Of a DNA stretch of 64,000 nucleotides, positions 24,607 through 32,899 are shown piece by piece (position 1 is the first letter of the stretch; every line of letters starts with the position of its first letter). The notes beneath the pieces are model-generated. The model was not told the origin of the DNA. It did not search any database and saw nothing but the letters and a program-made list of their open reading frames with translations. Origin of the DNA: Bacteroidia bacterium (GTDB lineage: Bacteria; Bacteroidota; Bacteroidia; Flavobacteriales; Flavobacteriaceae); the NCBI GenBank assembly GCA_030425285.1, contig JAUIAY010000003.1, positions 161,302-225,301 of the forward strand, in the 5' to 3' direction. The position numbers were made by a program, and so were the translations under genes.

Positions 24607-25401
24607 CTATAATCTATCAATTAGCAAAATAGTTGTGGTGACAAAAGATAAAACCGCAACAATGGTTGTAAAGGTCTGTACACCTGTTGTGCCTGTTCCC
24701 CAAGATTTCTGCTTTAGGGGCTTCACATAAATCATATCATTGGGTTGGATATAATAATACGGTGATTCCATAACTGCTGCATCCAGCAGGTTTAAATGGT
24801 GTATTTTTTGGCCTTGGGGATACTGTCGTACAATCATCACATCTTCACGGTTACCAACAACCGTTATATCACCAGCATTGGCTAACGCCTCAAAAATATT
24901 CACACGAGGTTGATAAAGCGTTTTGGTTCCAGTAGAACCTACTTCTCCAGTAACGGTATACCGCAACCCTGTTAATTTGACGGTTACAAAAATATTGGCG
25001 GTTTCCTTAAACTCTTCCTCCAACAGTTTCTTTTCGAGCATGTTTTCAATCTCTTCTGTGGTATAACCCAAGACATTTATATCACCCAATACGGGAACAC
25101 GTATATTACCGTGCAAATCCACGGTAAAACCATCAAAAAAAGCTCGTTCTTCACCATCAGCATTGAGATTTTCTTCTCCAACCGGGTTAAAAATCTGAAC
25201 ATTTTTTTGGTCCAATGCTTTTACACGAATATTTAATATATCGTTTATCTGAACACGATAAGGCTTTTGTTTTTCGGTTATAGCAAGTATACTATCTTGT
25301 GCCTGCTCTTTATTCTGTAAATAAACAAGTTCTTTATTCGGAATACAAGAAGATATGACTATAGAGAAAATAAGTATTAAAAGAATATGCAATTGCTTCA
25401 T
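24607..25401 (-). CDS. wza: Wza-type polysaccharide export lipoprotein
   Basis: The 264-residue protein has a lipoprotein signal ending in IVISSC (Cys at residue 19). The polysaccharide-export domain follows: KPYRVQINDILNIRVKALDQ, then DGFTVDLHGNIRVPVLGDINVLGYT, and an SLBB-like segment GLRYTVTGEVGSTGTKTL. A C-terminal hydrophobic helix (TFTTIVAVLSFVTTTILL) ends the protein; in Wza-like proteins a C-terminal helix crosses the outer membrane. It forms the outer-membrane channel and is the first gene of the wza-wzc operon, behind a well-formed promoter. Confidence 0.95.
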   Translation of the reverse strand: MKQLHILLILIFSIVISSCIPNKELVYLQNKEQAQDSILAITEKQKPYRVQINDILNIRVKALDQKNVQIFNPVGEENLNADGEERAFFDGFTVDLHGNIRVPVLGDINVLGYTTEEIENMLEKKLLEEEFKETANIFVTVKLTGLRYTVTGEVGSTGTKTLYQPRVNIFEALANAGDITVVGNREDVMIVRQYPQGQKIHHLNLLDAAVMESPYYYIQPNDMIYVKPLKQKSWGTGTTGVQTFTTIVAVLSFVTTTILLIDRL

Positions 25402-25423
25402 ATCGAGGGCTCAAGTTTGTTCA

Positions 25424-25453
25424 CAAATATAGCCTTTCAATAGGAATATCAAA
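25424..25453 (-). promoter_or_regulatory. Promoter of the wza-wzc operon
   Basis: On the minus strand, TTTG at 25453-25450 and TATATTTG at 25431-25424 are separated by 18 bp, matching the Bacteroidota -33/-7 pattern (TTTG, TAnnTTTG). Transcription would begin about 15 bp before the wza ATG at 25401. Confidence 0.75.
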
Positions 25454-25503
25454 ACTAAACGTTTAAATTTTGGTTTTTTTCCGTTATTTGCAAAAAAGAC
25501 TCG

Positions 25504-27363
25504 TTGAACTACGTTACTGTTGAAAATATTTCGAAATCTTATGGCGAATTAACGCTGTTCGAAAACCTATCCTTTTCCATTCACAAAGACCAGAAAATTG
25601 CCTTTGTGGCAAAAAATGGAACTGGAAAAACATCCATTTTAAATATGCTATCTGGAAAAGATGCTCCCGATAATGGTCAGATAATTTTCCGAAAAGACAT
25701 TACAACAGCCTTTTTGTCCCAAGAACCGAATTTGGACAATAACTTAACGGTTGAACAAGCTGTTTTTGATACCAAAAACCCCGTTCTTGATATTATTAAA
25801 AACTACGAAGCAGCCTTAAAAAATCCAGATGACACGGAAGCGTACCAAAAAGCTTTTGATAATATGGATAGGCACCAAGCCTGGGACTTTGAAACACAAT
25901 ACAAACAAATATTGTTTCAGCTAAAATTAGACAACCTCAATCAAAAAATAAGCACCTTATCAGGTGGGCAAAAAAAACGCTTGGCTTTAGCCAATGCACT
26001 ATTAAAAAAACCTGATTTGTTAATTTTAGATGAGCCTACTAACCATTTGGATCTGGAAATGATTGAATGGTTGGAGTCGTTTTTTGCCAAAGAACAGATA
26101 ACGCTTTTTATGGTTACCCATGATCGGTATTTTCTGGAGCGAGTGTGTAATGAAATCATCGAACTAGACCATGGTGAGTTATACGCCTATAAAGGCAATT
26201 ACTCATACTATCTAGAAAAAAGGCAGGCACGAATTGAACGGGAAGCTGTTGAAACAGGTAAGGCAAAACAACTCTTTAAGAAAGAGCTGGACTGGATGCG
26301 GCGCCAACCCAAAGCACGAACTACCAAGTCCAAATCACGTATAGATGATTTCCATGATATTAAACACCGTGCCCATCAACGCCGAAAAGACCATGAGGTT
26401 CAACTGGAATTGAATATGGAGCGTTTGGGCAGCAAAATACTGGAATTGCACAATGTGTCTAAACGCTTTAAAGACAAGACTATTCTCGATAAGTTTGATT
26501 ACACCTTTAAAAAAGGAGAGCGTATTGGCATTATTGGCAAAAACGGCACTGGAAAGTCAACCTTTCTAAACATTCTGACTAAATCTGACCAACCTGATTC
26601 AGGAAAAGTTGTAACTGGGGAAACGGTAAAGTTTGGATACTACACGCAATCTGGGATTGCTATAAAGCCAGAGCAAAAGGTCATTGATGTTATTAGAGAA
26701 TTTGGCGACTATATACCCTTAAAAAAAGGGAGACAGATTAGTGCGCAACAATTATTGGAACGGTTTCTATTTGACAGAAAAAAGCAATATGACTTTGTTG
26801 AGAAATTAAGTGGTGGCGAACGCAAACGCCTCTATCTATGTACTGTATTGATACAAAATCCAAATTTTCTAATATTAGATGAACCCACCAATGATTTGGA
26901 TATTGTAACCTTAAACGTACTAGAAAACTTCCTTTTGGATTTTCCAGGTTGCCTGATAGTCGTATCTCATGACAGGTATTTTATGGACAAAATTGTGGAT
27001 CATCTTTTTGTTTTTCGAGGCCATGCGATTATTGAAGATTTTCCCGGCAACTATAGCGATTATAGAAGTTATGAAGACAGCCAGGAGCCTGAAAACAACG
27101 ACGCTAACAAAAAAGACAAAAAACAATGGAAAAAGGATAGCAATAATGCACTATCTTACAATGAACAGAAAGAATATAAGAATATTGAAAGTAAGTTAAA
27201 TAGTTTAGAGTACGATAAAAAGGAATTGGAAAAAGCATTTAACAATCCGAAATTAAATCCAGATCAAATAAACGACCTGTCACACAAGCTCCAAGAAATC
27301 ATTGATGAGATTGAAGAAAAAGAATTGCGCTGGTTTGAACTTACCTCTAAAATGGAAGATTAA
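25504..27363 (+). CDS. ABC-F family ATPase (Uup/EttA-like)
   Basis: The 619-residue protein has two nucleotide-binding domains and no membrane segment. The first has Walker A VAKNGTGKTSILNML, signature LSGGQKKRLALANALL and LLILDEPTNHLDLEMIEW; the second has GIIGKNGTGKSTFLNIL, LSGGERKRLYLCTVLI and LILDEPTNDLDIVTL. A linker between the domains and a coiled-coil C-terminus (about 535-615) match Uup-like members, which act on ribosomes or DNA rather than transport. The start is TTG; no ATG lies before the conserved MNYVTVENISKSYG-like N-terminus. The next gene starts 2 bp after its stop. Confidence 0.95.
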   Translation: MNYVTVENISKSYGELTLFENLSFSIHKDQKIAFVAKNGTGKTSILNMLSGKDAPDNGQIIFRKDITTAFLSQEPNLDNNLTVEQAVFDTKNPVLDIIKNYEAALKNPDDTEAYQKAFDNMDRHQAWDFETQYKQILFQLKLDNLNQKISTLSGGQKKRLALANALLKKPDLLILDEPTNHLDLEMIEWLESFFAKEQITLFMVTHDRYFLERVCNEIIELDHGELYAYKGNYSYYLEKRQARIEREAVETGKAKQLFKKELDWMRRQPKARTTKSKSRIDDFHDIKHRAHQRRKDHEVQLELNMERLGSKILELHNVSKRFKDKTILDKFDYTFKKGERIGIIGKNGTGKSTFLNILTKSDQPDSGKVVTGETVKFGYYTQSGIAIKPEQKVIDVIREFGDYIPLKKGRQISAQQLLERFLFDRKKQYDFVEKLSGGERKRLYLCTVLIQNPNFLILDEPTNDLDIVTLNVLENFLLDFPGCLIVVSHDRYFMDKIVDHLFVFRGHAIIEDFPGNYSDYRSYEDSQEPENNDANKKDKKQWKKDSNNALSYNEQKEYKNIESKLNSLEYDKKELEKAFNNPKLNPDQINDLSHKLQEIIDEIEEKELRWFELTSKMED

Positions 27364-27365
27364 AG

Positions 27366-28133
27366 ATGTGGTATTCAATTTGGTCCTATATTAACTTTAT
27401 ATTTTCTGCCACTAACCAACATGGTGTACACTCCCCTTTTGTATATGATTTAGTAACTAAATGTTTTTATGACAAATCTGAATACACTCATTACTCAAAG
27501 TTAATCGCCTATAGAAATCATCTATTGATAAATGACAGCCTCATTTCCATAACCGATTTAGGGCCTGGTTCAAAAAAAGTAAAATCTAATAAGCGGCAAA
27601 TTTCAGAAATTGCTAAAACTTCTGGAACTACACTAAAGCGCAGTAAACACCTATACAGATTGACACAATACTTTAAGCCAAAAGAAATTTTAGAGTTGGG
27701 AACCTCTCTAGGTATAGCAACAAACGCCATGGCATTGGGAAATCCTGAATCCAAAATAACCAGTATAGAAGGTTGTCCCTCACTCTCATTATTCACCAAG
27801 AAACAGTTCAGAGAGCATAAAAATGTTTCAGTACTAACTGGTGATTTCAATACTCTTGTACCAAATTTAAAAGACAAGACTTATGATTTCATCTTTTTTG
27901 ATGGCAACCATACTAAAGAAGCAACACTACACTATTTTAATGAATTGACATCTACCACTAACAATGACAGTGTATTCATTTTTGATGACATATATTGGTC
28001 CAAGGACATGACGGAAGCATGGGAAACCATTAAACAACATCCAAAAGTAACCGTAACCATTGACACGTATTTTTGGGGATTCGTTTTTTTTAGGAAGGAA
28101 CAGGCCAAGGAGCATTTTAAAATCAGGCTATAA
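27366..28133 (+). CDS. Class I SAM-dependent methyltransferase
   Basis: The 255-residue protein has the SAM-binding loop EILELGTSLGIATNAMAL (~107-124), the acidic strand SKITSIEGCPSLS, then YDFIFFDGNHTKEATLHYF and DSVFIFDDIYW, the pattern of O-methyltransferases of the MTF_24/catechol type. It begins 2 bp after the ABC-F stop, so the two are co-transcribed, a pairing I believe is common in flavobacteria. Substrate unknown. Heptad array 7 follows directly. Confidence 0.85.
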   Translation: MWYSIWSYINFIFSATNQHGVHSPFVYDLVTKCFYDKSEYTHYSKLIAYRNHLLINDSLISITDLGPGSKKVKSNKRQISEIAKTSGTTLKRSKHLYRLTQYFKPKEILELGTSLGIATNAMALGNPESKITSIEGCPSLSLFTKKQFREHKNVSVLTGDFNTLVPNLKDKTYDFIFFDGNHTKEATLHYFNELTSTTNNDSVFIFDDIYWSKDMTEAWETIKQHPKVTVTIDTYFWGFVFFRKEQAKEHFKIRL

Positions 28134-28140
28134 GAAGAAC

Positions 28141-28176
28141 CTCTTCCGTCTTCTGTCTTCCGTCTTCCATCATCTC
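28141..28176. repeat. Heptad array 7 (CTTCCGT)
   Basis: A short array of CTTCCGT, CTTCTGT, CTTCCGT, CTTCCAT, CATCTCA units begins 7 bp after the methyltransferase stop codon. It is the only heptad array outside the polysaccharide locus in this window and again sits at a gene 3' end. Confidence 0.8.
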
Positions 28177-28194
28177 ACATTAAATCATTTCCCT

Positions 28195-28225
28195 TTTGCC
28201 TTGTAAATTTTTCCTACTAACTTTG
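28195..28225 (+). promoter_or_regulatory. Promoter of pduO
   Basis: TTTG at 28195-28198 and TAACTTTG at 28218-28225 are 19 bp apart, a full match to the Bacteroidota consensus. The ATG at 28231 is only 5 bp after the -7 box, so transcription should start at or next to the start codon (leaderless or nearly so). Confidence 0.75.
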
Positions 28226-28230
28226 TTACT

Positions 28231-28803
28231 ATGAAGATATACACTAAAACCGGTGACAAAGGAACCACGGCCCTTTTTGGCGGAACTCGAGTTCCCAAAC
28301 ATCATATACGCATTGATGGTTATGGAACCGTTGATGAATTAAATTCACATTTAGGATTGATTCGTGACCAAAATATCAACCAACACTATAAAGACATTTT
28401 AATCCATATACAAGATCGTTTATTTACAGTTGGTGCCATTCTAGCTACAGACCCTGAAAAGGCTATCCTTAAAAGTGGTAAGGAGCGTTTGAATATTCCC
28501 AAAGTTACCGAAGAAAATATTTCCCTTTTGGAAACCGAAATGGACACCATGAACGATGCGCTTCCACCTATGACACATTTTGTTTTACCTGGCGGTCATC
28601 AAACCGTGTCATTCTGTCATATTGCGCGTTGTGTTTGCCGTAGAGCCGAACGCTTGGCCTCCGCTCTAAACGATTTAGAACCTATAGATCCTTTAGCATT
28701 AAAGTATTTAAACCGTCTCTCTGACTATCTTTTTGTATTGGCACGAAAATTGTCCAATGACTTGCAGGCAGATGAAATAAAATGGATTCCTGAAAAAGAA
28801 TAA
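28231..28803 (+). CDS. pduO: Cob(I)alamin adenosyltransferase (PduO type)
   Basis: The 190-residue protein begins with the diagnostic KIYTKTGDKGTTALFGGTRV, which binds ATP, and has GTVDELNSHLGLIRD, then CHIARCVCRRAERLASAL and YLNRLSDYLFVLAR. These are the conserved blocks of PduO-type ATP:cob(I)alamin adenosyltransferases, which make adenosylcobalamin in the cytoplasm. Adenosylcobalamin serves methylmalonyl-CoA mutase, and the mutase chaperone MeaB is encoded 14 kb away, so the cell probably uses that pathway. It has its own promoter. Confidence 0.95.
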   Translation: MKIYTKTGDKGTTALFGGTRVPKHHIRIDGYGTVDELNSHLGLIRDQNINQHYKDILIHIQDRLFTVGAILATDPEKAILKSGKERLNIPKVTEENISLLETEMDTMNDALPPMTHFVLPGGHQTVSFCHIARCVCRRAERLASALNDLEPIDPLALKYLNRLSDYLFVLARKLSNDLQADEIKWIPEKE

Positions 28804-28911
28804 TTCATCGTCTTAATAAAATTGTAGCAACTGCAAAACCTTACTAATTTACAATGGTTTGCGGTATCCATGACGTTCTTATGATTATTGAGTAATAAAT
28901 TGTTTTTTTTC

Positions 28912-28941
28912 TTGCCTATTTAAACTAAAAATTTATTTTTG
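28912..28941 (+). promoter_or_regulatory. Promoter of the DUF2795 gene
   Basis: TTG at 28912-28914 and TATTTTTG at 28934-28941, 19 bp apart, fit the Bacteroidota -33/-7 pattern. The ATG follows 24 bp after the -7 box. Confidence 0.75.
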
Positions 28942-28964
28942 CAAAAAATTAAAACGAATAACAA

Positions 28965-29186
28965 ATGTATTGGACATTAGAATTAGCATCTTATTTAAGT
29001 GATGCGCCTTGGCCAGCCACAAAAGACGAACTAATTGACTATTCAATTAGAACAGGAGCTCCTTTGGAGGTTGTAGAAAACCTACAATCTATAGAAGACG
29101 AAGGCGATTCGTATGAGTCTATTCAAGAAATTTGGCCAGATTATCCAACCGACGAAGATTACCTCTGGAACGAGGATGAATATTAA
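28965..29186 (+). CDS. DUF2795 domain protein, 73 aa
   Basis: The small acidic protein MYWTLELASYLSDAPWPATK is typical of flavobacterial DUF2795 proteins, in which L..YL.DAPWPATKDELI is the conserved core. The second half is very acidic (DEGDSYESI, DEDYLWNEDEY). Function is unknown. It has its own promoter and terminator, so it is a monocistronic unit upstream of secA. Small size and strong conservation suggest a regulatory or chaperone role, without proof. Confidence 0.92.
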   Translation: MYWTLELASYLSDAPWPATKDELIDYSIRTGAPLEVVENLQSIEDEGDSYESIQEIWPDYPTDEDYLWNEDEY

Positions 29187-29208
29187 TATTTATAAAACCT
29201 AAGAAGAA

Positions 29209-29230
29209 AGTCTCGTCAGAGGCTTTTTTT
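29209..29230 (+). terminator. Terminator after the DUF2795 gene
   Basis: AGTCTC, a GTCA loop and GAGGCT form a 6-bp stem with one G-T pair, followed by six T. It lies 22 bp after the stop codon. Confidence 0.8.
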
Positions 29231-29265
29231 GTGTCTTATAATTATAAAATTGTTAGAATCAACCC

Positions 29266-29273
29266 TATCTTTG
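29266..29273 (+). promoter_or_regulatory. -7 box of secA
   Basis: TATCTTTG matches TAnnTTTG exactly. No TTG lies at the usual 18-20 bp upstream, so the -33 element is weak or absent. The leader to the secA ATG would be about 70 nt. Confidence 0.5.
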
Positions 29274-29347
29274 AAGACCCCAAATCTTCGAAGCGTAAAA
29301 TATATATTATAACTGGTATGTAGCCAGTTCAACTTAAACATACAAAC

Positions 29348-32300
29348 ATGAGTTTTTTAAATTCTGTACTAAAAGTATTTGTTGGCGACAAGTCAAAACA
29401 AGACGTAAAAGCCATCATGCCAATAGTCAAACAAATAAAAACATTCGAATCGGCACTTGAGCAACTCTCACATGATGAGCTACGTGCCAAAACAGCTTTT
29501 TTTAAGGAGAAAATTGCGGAAGCCCGCAAACCACTCAACGATAAAATTGAGGCCTTATTAGAGCAAGCTGAAAACACCGAAGATATTGATGAGCGCGAAG
29601 ACATCTATGTTGAAATAGACAAAATTAAAGATGACGTTTATGCCATTACCGAGGATGTTCTCAATGATATTTTGCCAGAAGCATTTGCGGTGGTCAAAGA
29701 AACCGCCAAACGATTTGTAAACAATACTGAAATTTCAGTAACTGCTAATACTTTTGATCGTGAGATTTCAGGAACTAAAGACTATGTAACTTTAGATAAC
29801 GACAAAGCCCTATGGGCTAACTCTTGGGATGCTGCCGGAAAACCAATTACTTGGGATATGGTACACTATGACGTACAGCTTATAGGTGGTATCGCTATGC
29901 ACCAAGGAAAAATTGCAGAAATGCAAACAGGTGAAGGTAAAACATTGGTAGCGACATTACCTGTTTATTTAAATGCATTGGCAGGTCGTGGTGTACATTT
30001 GGTTACGGTAAACGATTATTTAGCAAAACGTGACAGCGCGTGGATGGCACCTATTTTTGAGTTTCATGGTTTAAGCGTTGATTGTATTGATTATCACCAA
30101 CCGAATTCAGCAGCTCGTAAAAAAGCCTATTTAGCTGATATCACTTACGGAACAAACAACGAATTTGGTTTTGATTACCTGCGTGATAACATGGCGCATT
30201 CACCTGACGATTTGGTACAACGCCCACATCATTATGCCATAGTCGATGAGGTGGATTCCGTATTGATTGATGATGCGCGTACGCCTTTAATTATTTCCGG
30301 GCCTATTCCACAAGGTGACCGTCACGAATTTATTGAGTTAAAACCAAAAGTTGATGAGATTGTATCGGTTCAACGAAAGTATTTAACTGGTGTTTTAGCT
30401 GAAGCTAAAAAACTAATCGCTGATGGTGATACCAAAGAAGGTGGTTTCCAATTGTTGCGTGTATATCGTGGTATGCCAAAAAACAAAGCTTTGATTAAGT
30501 TTTTGAGTGAAGAAGGCATCAAACAATTGCTTCAGAAGACCGAAAATTTTTACATGCAGGATAACAACCGTGAAATGCCTAAAATTGATGCGGAGTTATA
30601 CTATGTTATAGAAGAAAAAAACAACCAGATTGAGTTAACAGATAAAGGTATAGAGTTTCTATCTGGTAAAGATGACCCGAACTTTTTTGTGATGCCTGAA
30701 ATGGGATTGGAAATTGCCAAAATAGAATCACAGGGATTATCGACTGAAGAGGAAGCCAACTTGAAGGAAGATTTATTTAGGGATTTCGGTATAAAATCAG
30801 AACGTATCCACACCTTAAACCAATTGCTAAAAGCCTATGCGCTATTTGAAAAAGATATTCAATATGTAGTGATGGACAACAAGGTTATGATTGTTGATGA
30901 GCAAACAGGCCGTATCATGGATGGTCGTCGTTACAGTGATGGATTACATCAAGCGATTGAAGCCAAGGAGAATGTAAAAATTGAAGATGCTACCCAAACC
31001 TTTGCAACGGTAACATTACAGAACTATTTTAGAATGTACCGCAAACTTTCAGGTATGACAGGTACAGCGGTTACAGAAGCAGGTGAATTCTGGGAAATAT
31101 ACAAATTGGATGTTGTTGAAATACCAACCAACAAACCAATTGCTCGAGATGACCGAGAAGATTTGGTTTACAAAACCAAGCGTGAAAAATATAATGCCGT
31201 TATTGAGGAAGTAACTCAATTGTCGGAAGCAGGTCGTCCTGTATTAATTGGTACGACGTCTGTTGAGATTTCGGAGTTGCTGGGTAAAATGTTGAGCATT
31301 CGTAAAATTTCACATAATGTATTGAATGCCAAACAGCACAAAAAAGAAGCTGATATTGTTGCTGAAGCTGGTAATGCTGGGCAGGTTACTATTGCCACCA
31401 ATATGGCTGGTCGTGGTACGGATATTAAATTATCTGAAGAAGTTAAAGCTGCAGGTGGATTAGCCATTGTTGGTACCGAACGCCACGATTCGCGTCGTGT
31501 TGACAGACAGTTACGTGGTCGTGCTGGTCGTCAAGGTGATCCAGGTAGTTCACAATTCTACGTATCTCTGGAAGATAATTTAATGCGTTTGTTTGGTAGC
31601 GAGCGTATTGCCAAAATGATGGATCGCATGGGACTGCAAGAGGGTGAAGTCATTCAACATTCCATGATTTCAAAATCCATTGAGCGTGCGCAGAAAAAAG
31701 TAGAAGAAAACAACTTTGGTGTTCGTAAACGATTATTGGAATATGATGATGTCATGAATGCCCAACGTGAAGTGGTTTACAAACGTCGCCGTCATGCTTT
31801 ACATGGCGAGCGTTTACGCGTTGATTTGGCCAACATGATTTACGACACCTCTGAAGGCATTGCTGAAAATAATAAGGCAGCTAACGACTTTAAGAATTTC
31901 GAATTTGAATTGATTCGTTACTTCTCAATGAGTTCGCCTATTACGGAAGCTGAATTTGGAAAATTAGGTGTACAGGAATTAGCAGGCAAAATCTACAAAG
32001 CAGCTTTTGAGCACTATCGTCAAAAGATGGAACGCAATGCAGAAATAGCTTTTCCAGTTATCAAAAATGTTTATGAAACACAGCGTGACAAATTCAAGCG
32101 TATTGTTGTACCGTTTACCGATGGTGTAAAATCCCTTCAAGTGGTTACCGACTTGGAAAAAGCTTATGAAACTAACGGAAAACAGCTTATCAATGATTTT
32201 GAAAAGAACATTACGCTGGCCATAGTTGATGACTCTTGGAAAACCCATCTTCGTAAAATGGATGAATTGAAACAATCGGTTCAATTGGCGGTCCATGAAC

Positions 32301-32701
32301 AAAAAGACCCATTACTTATTTATAAGTTTGAAGCTTTTGAGTTATTCAAAAGCATGATTGACCAAGTGAATAAAGATGTTATTTCCTTCTTGTTCAAAGG
32401 TGAGTTACCTACAGAAACACAAAATACCATTCAAGAAGCTAGGCAAACTCGTAAAAAAGAGAATTTAGAAACTTCCAAAGAGGAAATCCCTAATATGGAT
32501 GAACGTGCTGCACAAAATCGTGCTGCCGGTAATACCCAAAGACAACCTGAAGTGGTTGAAACTATTGTTCGTGACAAGCCAAAAATTGGCCGAAACGATC
32601 GTGTAACCATAAAGCATGTGATGAGTGGAGAAAATAAAACCTTAAAATACAAACAAGCCGAACCTCTTATTGCAAAAGGCGATTGGGTGTTGGTAGAGTA
32701 G
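29348..32701 (+). CDS. secA: Preprotein translocase ATPase SecA
   Basis: The 1117-residue motor drives export through SecYEG. Seen are Walker A EMQTGEGKTLVATLP, the DEAD-like AIVDEVDSVLIDDARTP, and in the second helicase domain VTIATNMAGRGTDIKLS and DRQLRGRAGRQGDPGSSQFY. It is about 200 residues longer than the E. coli protein, with insertions in the first nucleotide-binding region (e.g. near residues 330-460), as usual for Bacteroidota. The C-terminal zinc-binding Cys motif of enterobacterial SecA is absent; the end is instead a basic segment finishing in KGDWVLVE. It is monocistronic, with a terminator right after. Confidence 0.98.
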   Translation: MSFLNSVLKVFVGDKSKQDVKAIMPIVKQIKTFESALEQLSHDELRAKTAFFKEKIAEARKPLNDKIEALLEQAENTEDIDEREDIYVEIDKIKDDVYAITEDVLNDILPEAFAVVKETAKRFVNNTEISVTANTFDREISGTKDYVTLDNDKALWANSWDAAGKPITWDMVHYDVQLIGGIAMHQGKIAEMQTGEGKTLVATLPVYLNALAGRGVHLVTVNDYLAKRDSAWMAPIFEFHGLSVDCIDYHQPNSAARKKAYLADITYGTNNEFGFDYLRDNMAHSPDDLVQRPHHYAIVDEVDSVLIDDARTPLIISGPIPQGDRHEFIELKPKVDEIVSVQRKYLTGVLAEAKKLIADGDTKEGGFQLLRVYRGMPKNKALIKFLSEEGIKQLLQKTENFYMQDNNREMPKIDAELYYVIEEKNNQIELTDKGIEFLSGKDDPNFFVMPEMGLEIAKIESQGLSTEEEANLKEDLFRDFGIKSERIHTLNQLLKAYALFEKDIQYVVMDNKVMIVDEQTGRIMDGRRYSDGLHQAIEAKENVKIEDATQTFATVTLQNYFRMYRKLSGMTGTAVTEAGEFWEIYKLDVVEIPTNKPIARDDREDLVYKTKREKYNAVIEEVTQLSEAGRPVLIGTTSVEISELLGKMLSIRKISHNVLNAKQHKKEADIVAEAGNAGQVTIATNMAGRGTDIKLSEEVKAAGGLAIVGTERHDSRRVDRQLRGRAGRQGDPGSSQFYVSLEDNLMRLFGSERIAKMMDRMGLQEGEVIQHSMISKSIERAQKKVEENNFGVRKRLLEYDDVMNAQREVVYKRRRHALHGERLRVDLANMIYDTSEGIAENNKAANDFKNFEFELIRYFSMSSPITEAEFGKLGVQELAGKIYKAAFEHYRQKMERNAEIAFPVIKNVYETQRDKFKRIVVPFTDGVKSLQVVTDLEKAYETNGKQLINDFEKNITLAIVDDSWKTHLRKMDELKQSVQLAVHEQKDPLLIYKFEAFELFKSMIDQVNKDVISFLFKGELPTETQNTIQEARQTRKKENLETSKEEIPNMDERAAQNRAAGNTQRQPEVVETIVRDKPKIGRNDRVTIKHVMSGENKTLKYKQAEPLIAKGDWVLVE

Positions 32702-32721
32702 TTTTTAAAATTTTGTAAGAG

Positions 32722-32749
32722 AAGCCTTGTTCATTCAAGGCTTTTTTTT
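32722..32749 (+). terminator. Terminator after secA
   Basis: AAGCCTTG and CAAGGCTT form a perfect 8-bp stem around a 6-base loop, followed by six more T. It lies 21 bp after the secA stop codon. Confidence 0.93.
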
Positions 32750-32899
32750 GCATTTTTTTTCAGCACAACCAATATATTTTCATTACATCGAATAAACGTT
32801 AAAATACTCATTCACTTATGACTATATAGTTAAATTTACCTAATAATTCCCTTTCCAAAAAAATTTTTCGATTAATAGCGATAATTGAAAATTTATAAA

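Noticed and set aside
25483..25490. -7 box for the ABC-F gene (GTTATTTG)
   Set aside because: It lacks the TA at the required position, and the nearest TTTG upstream is only about 10 bp away.
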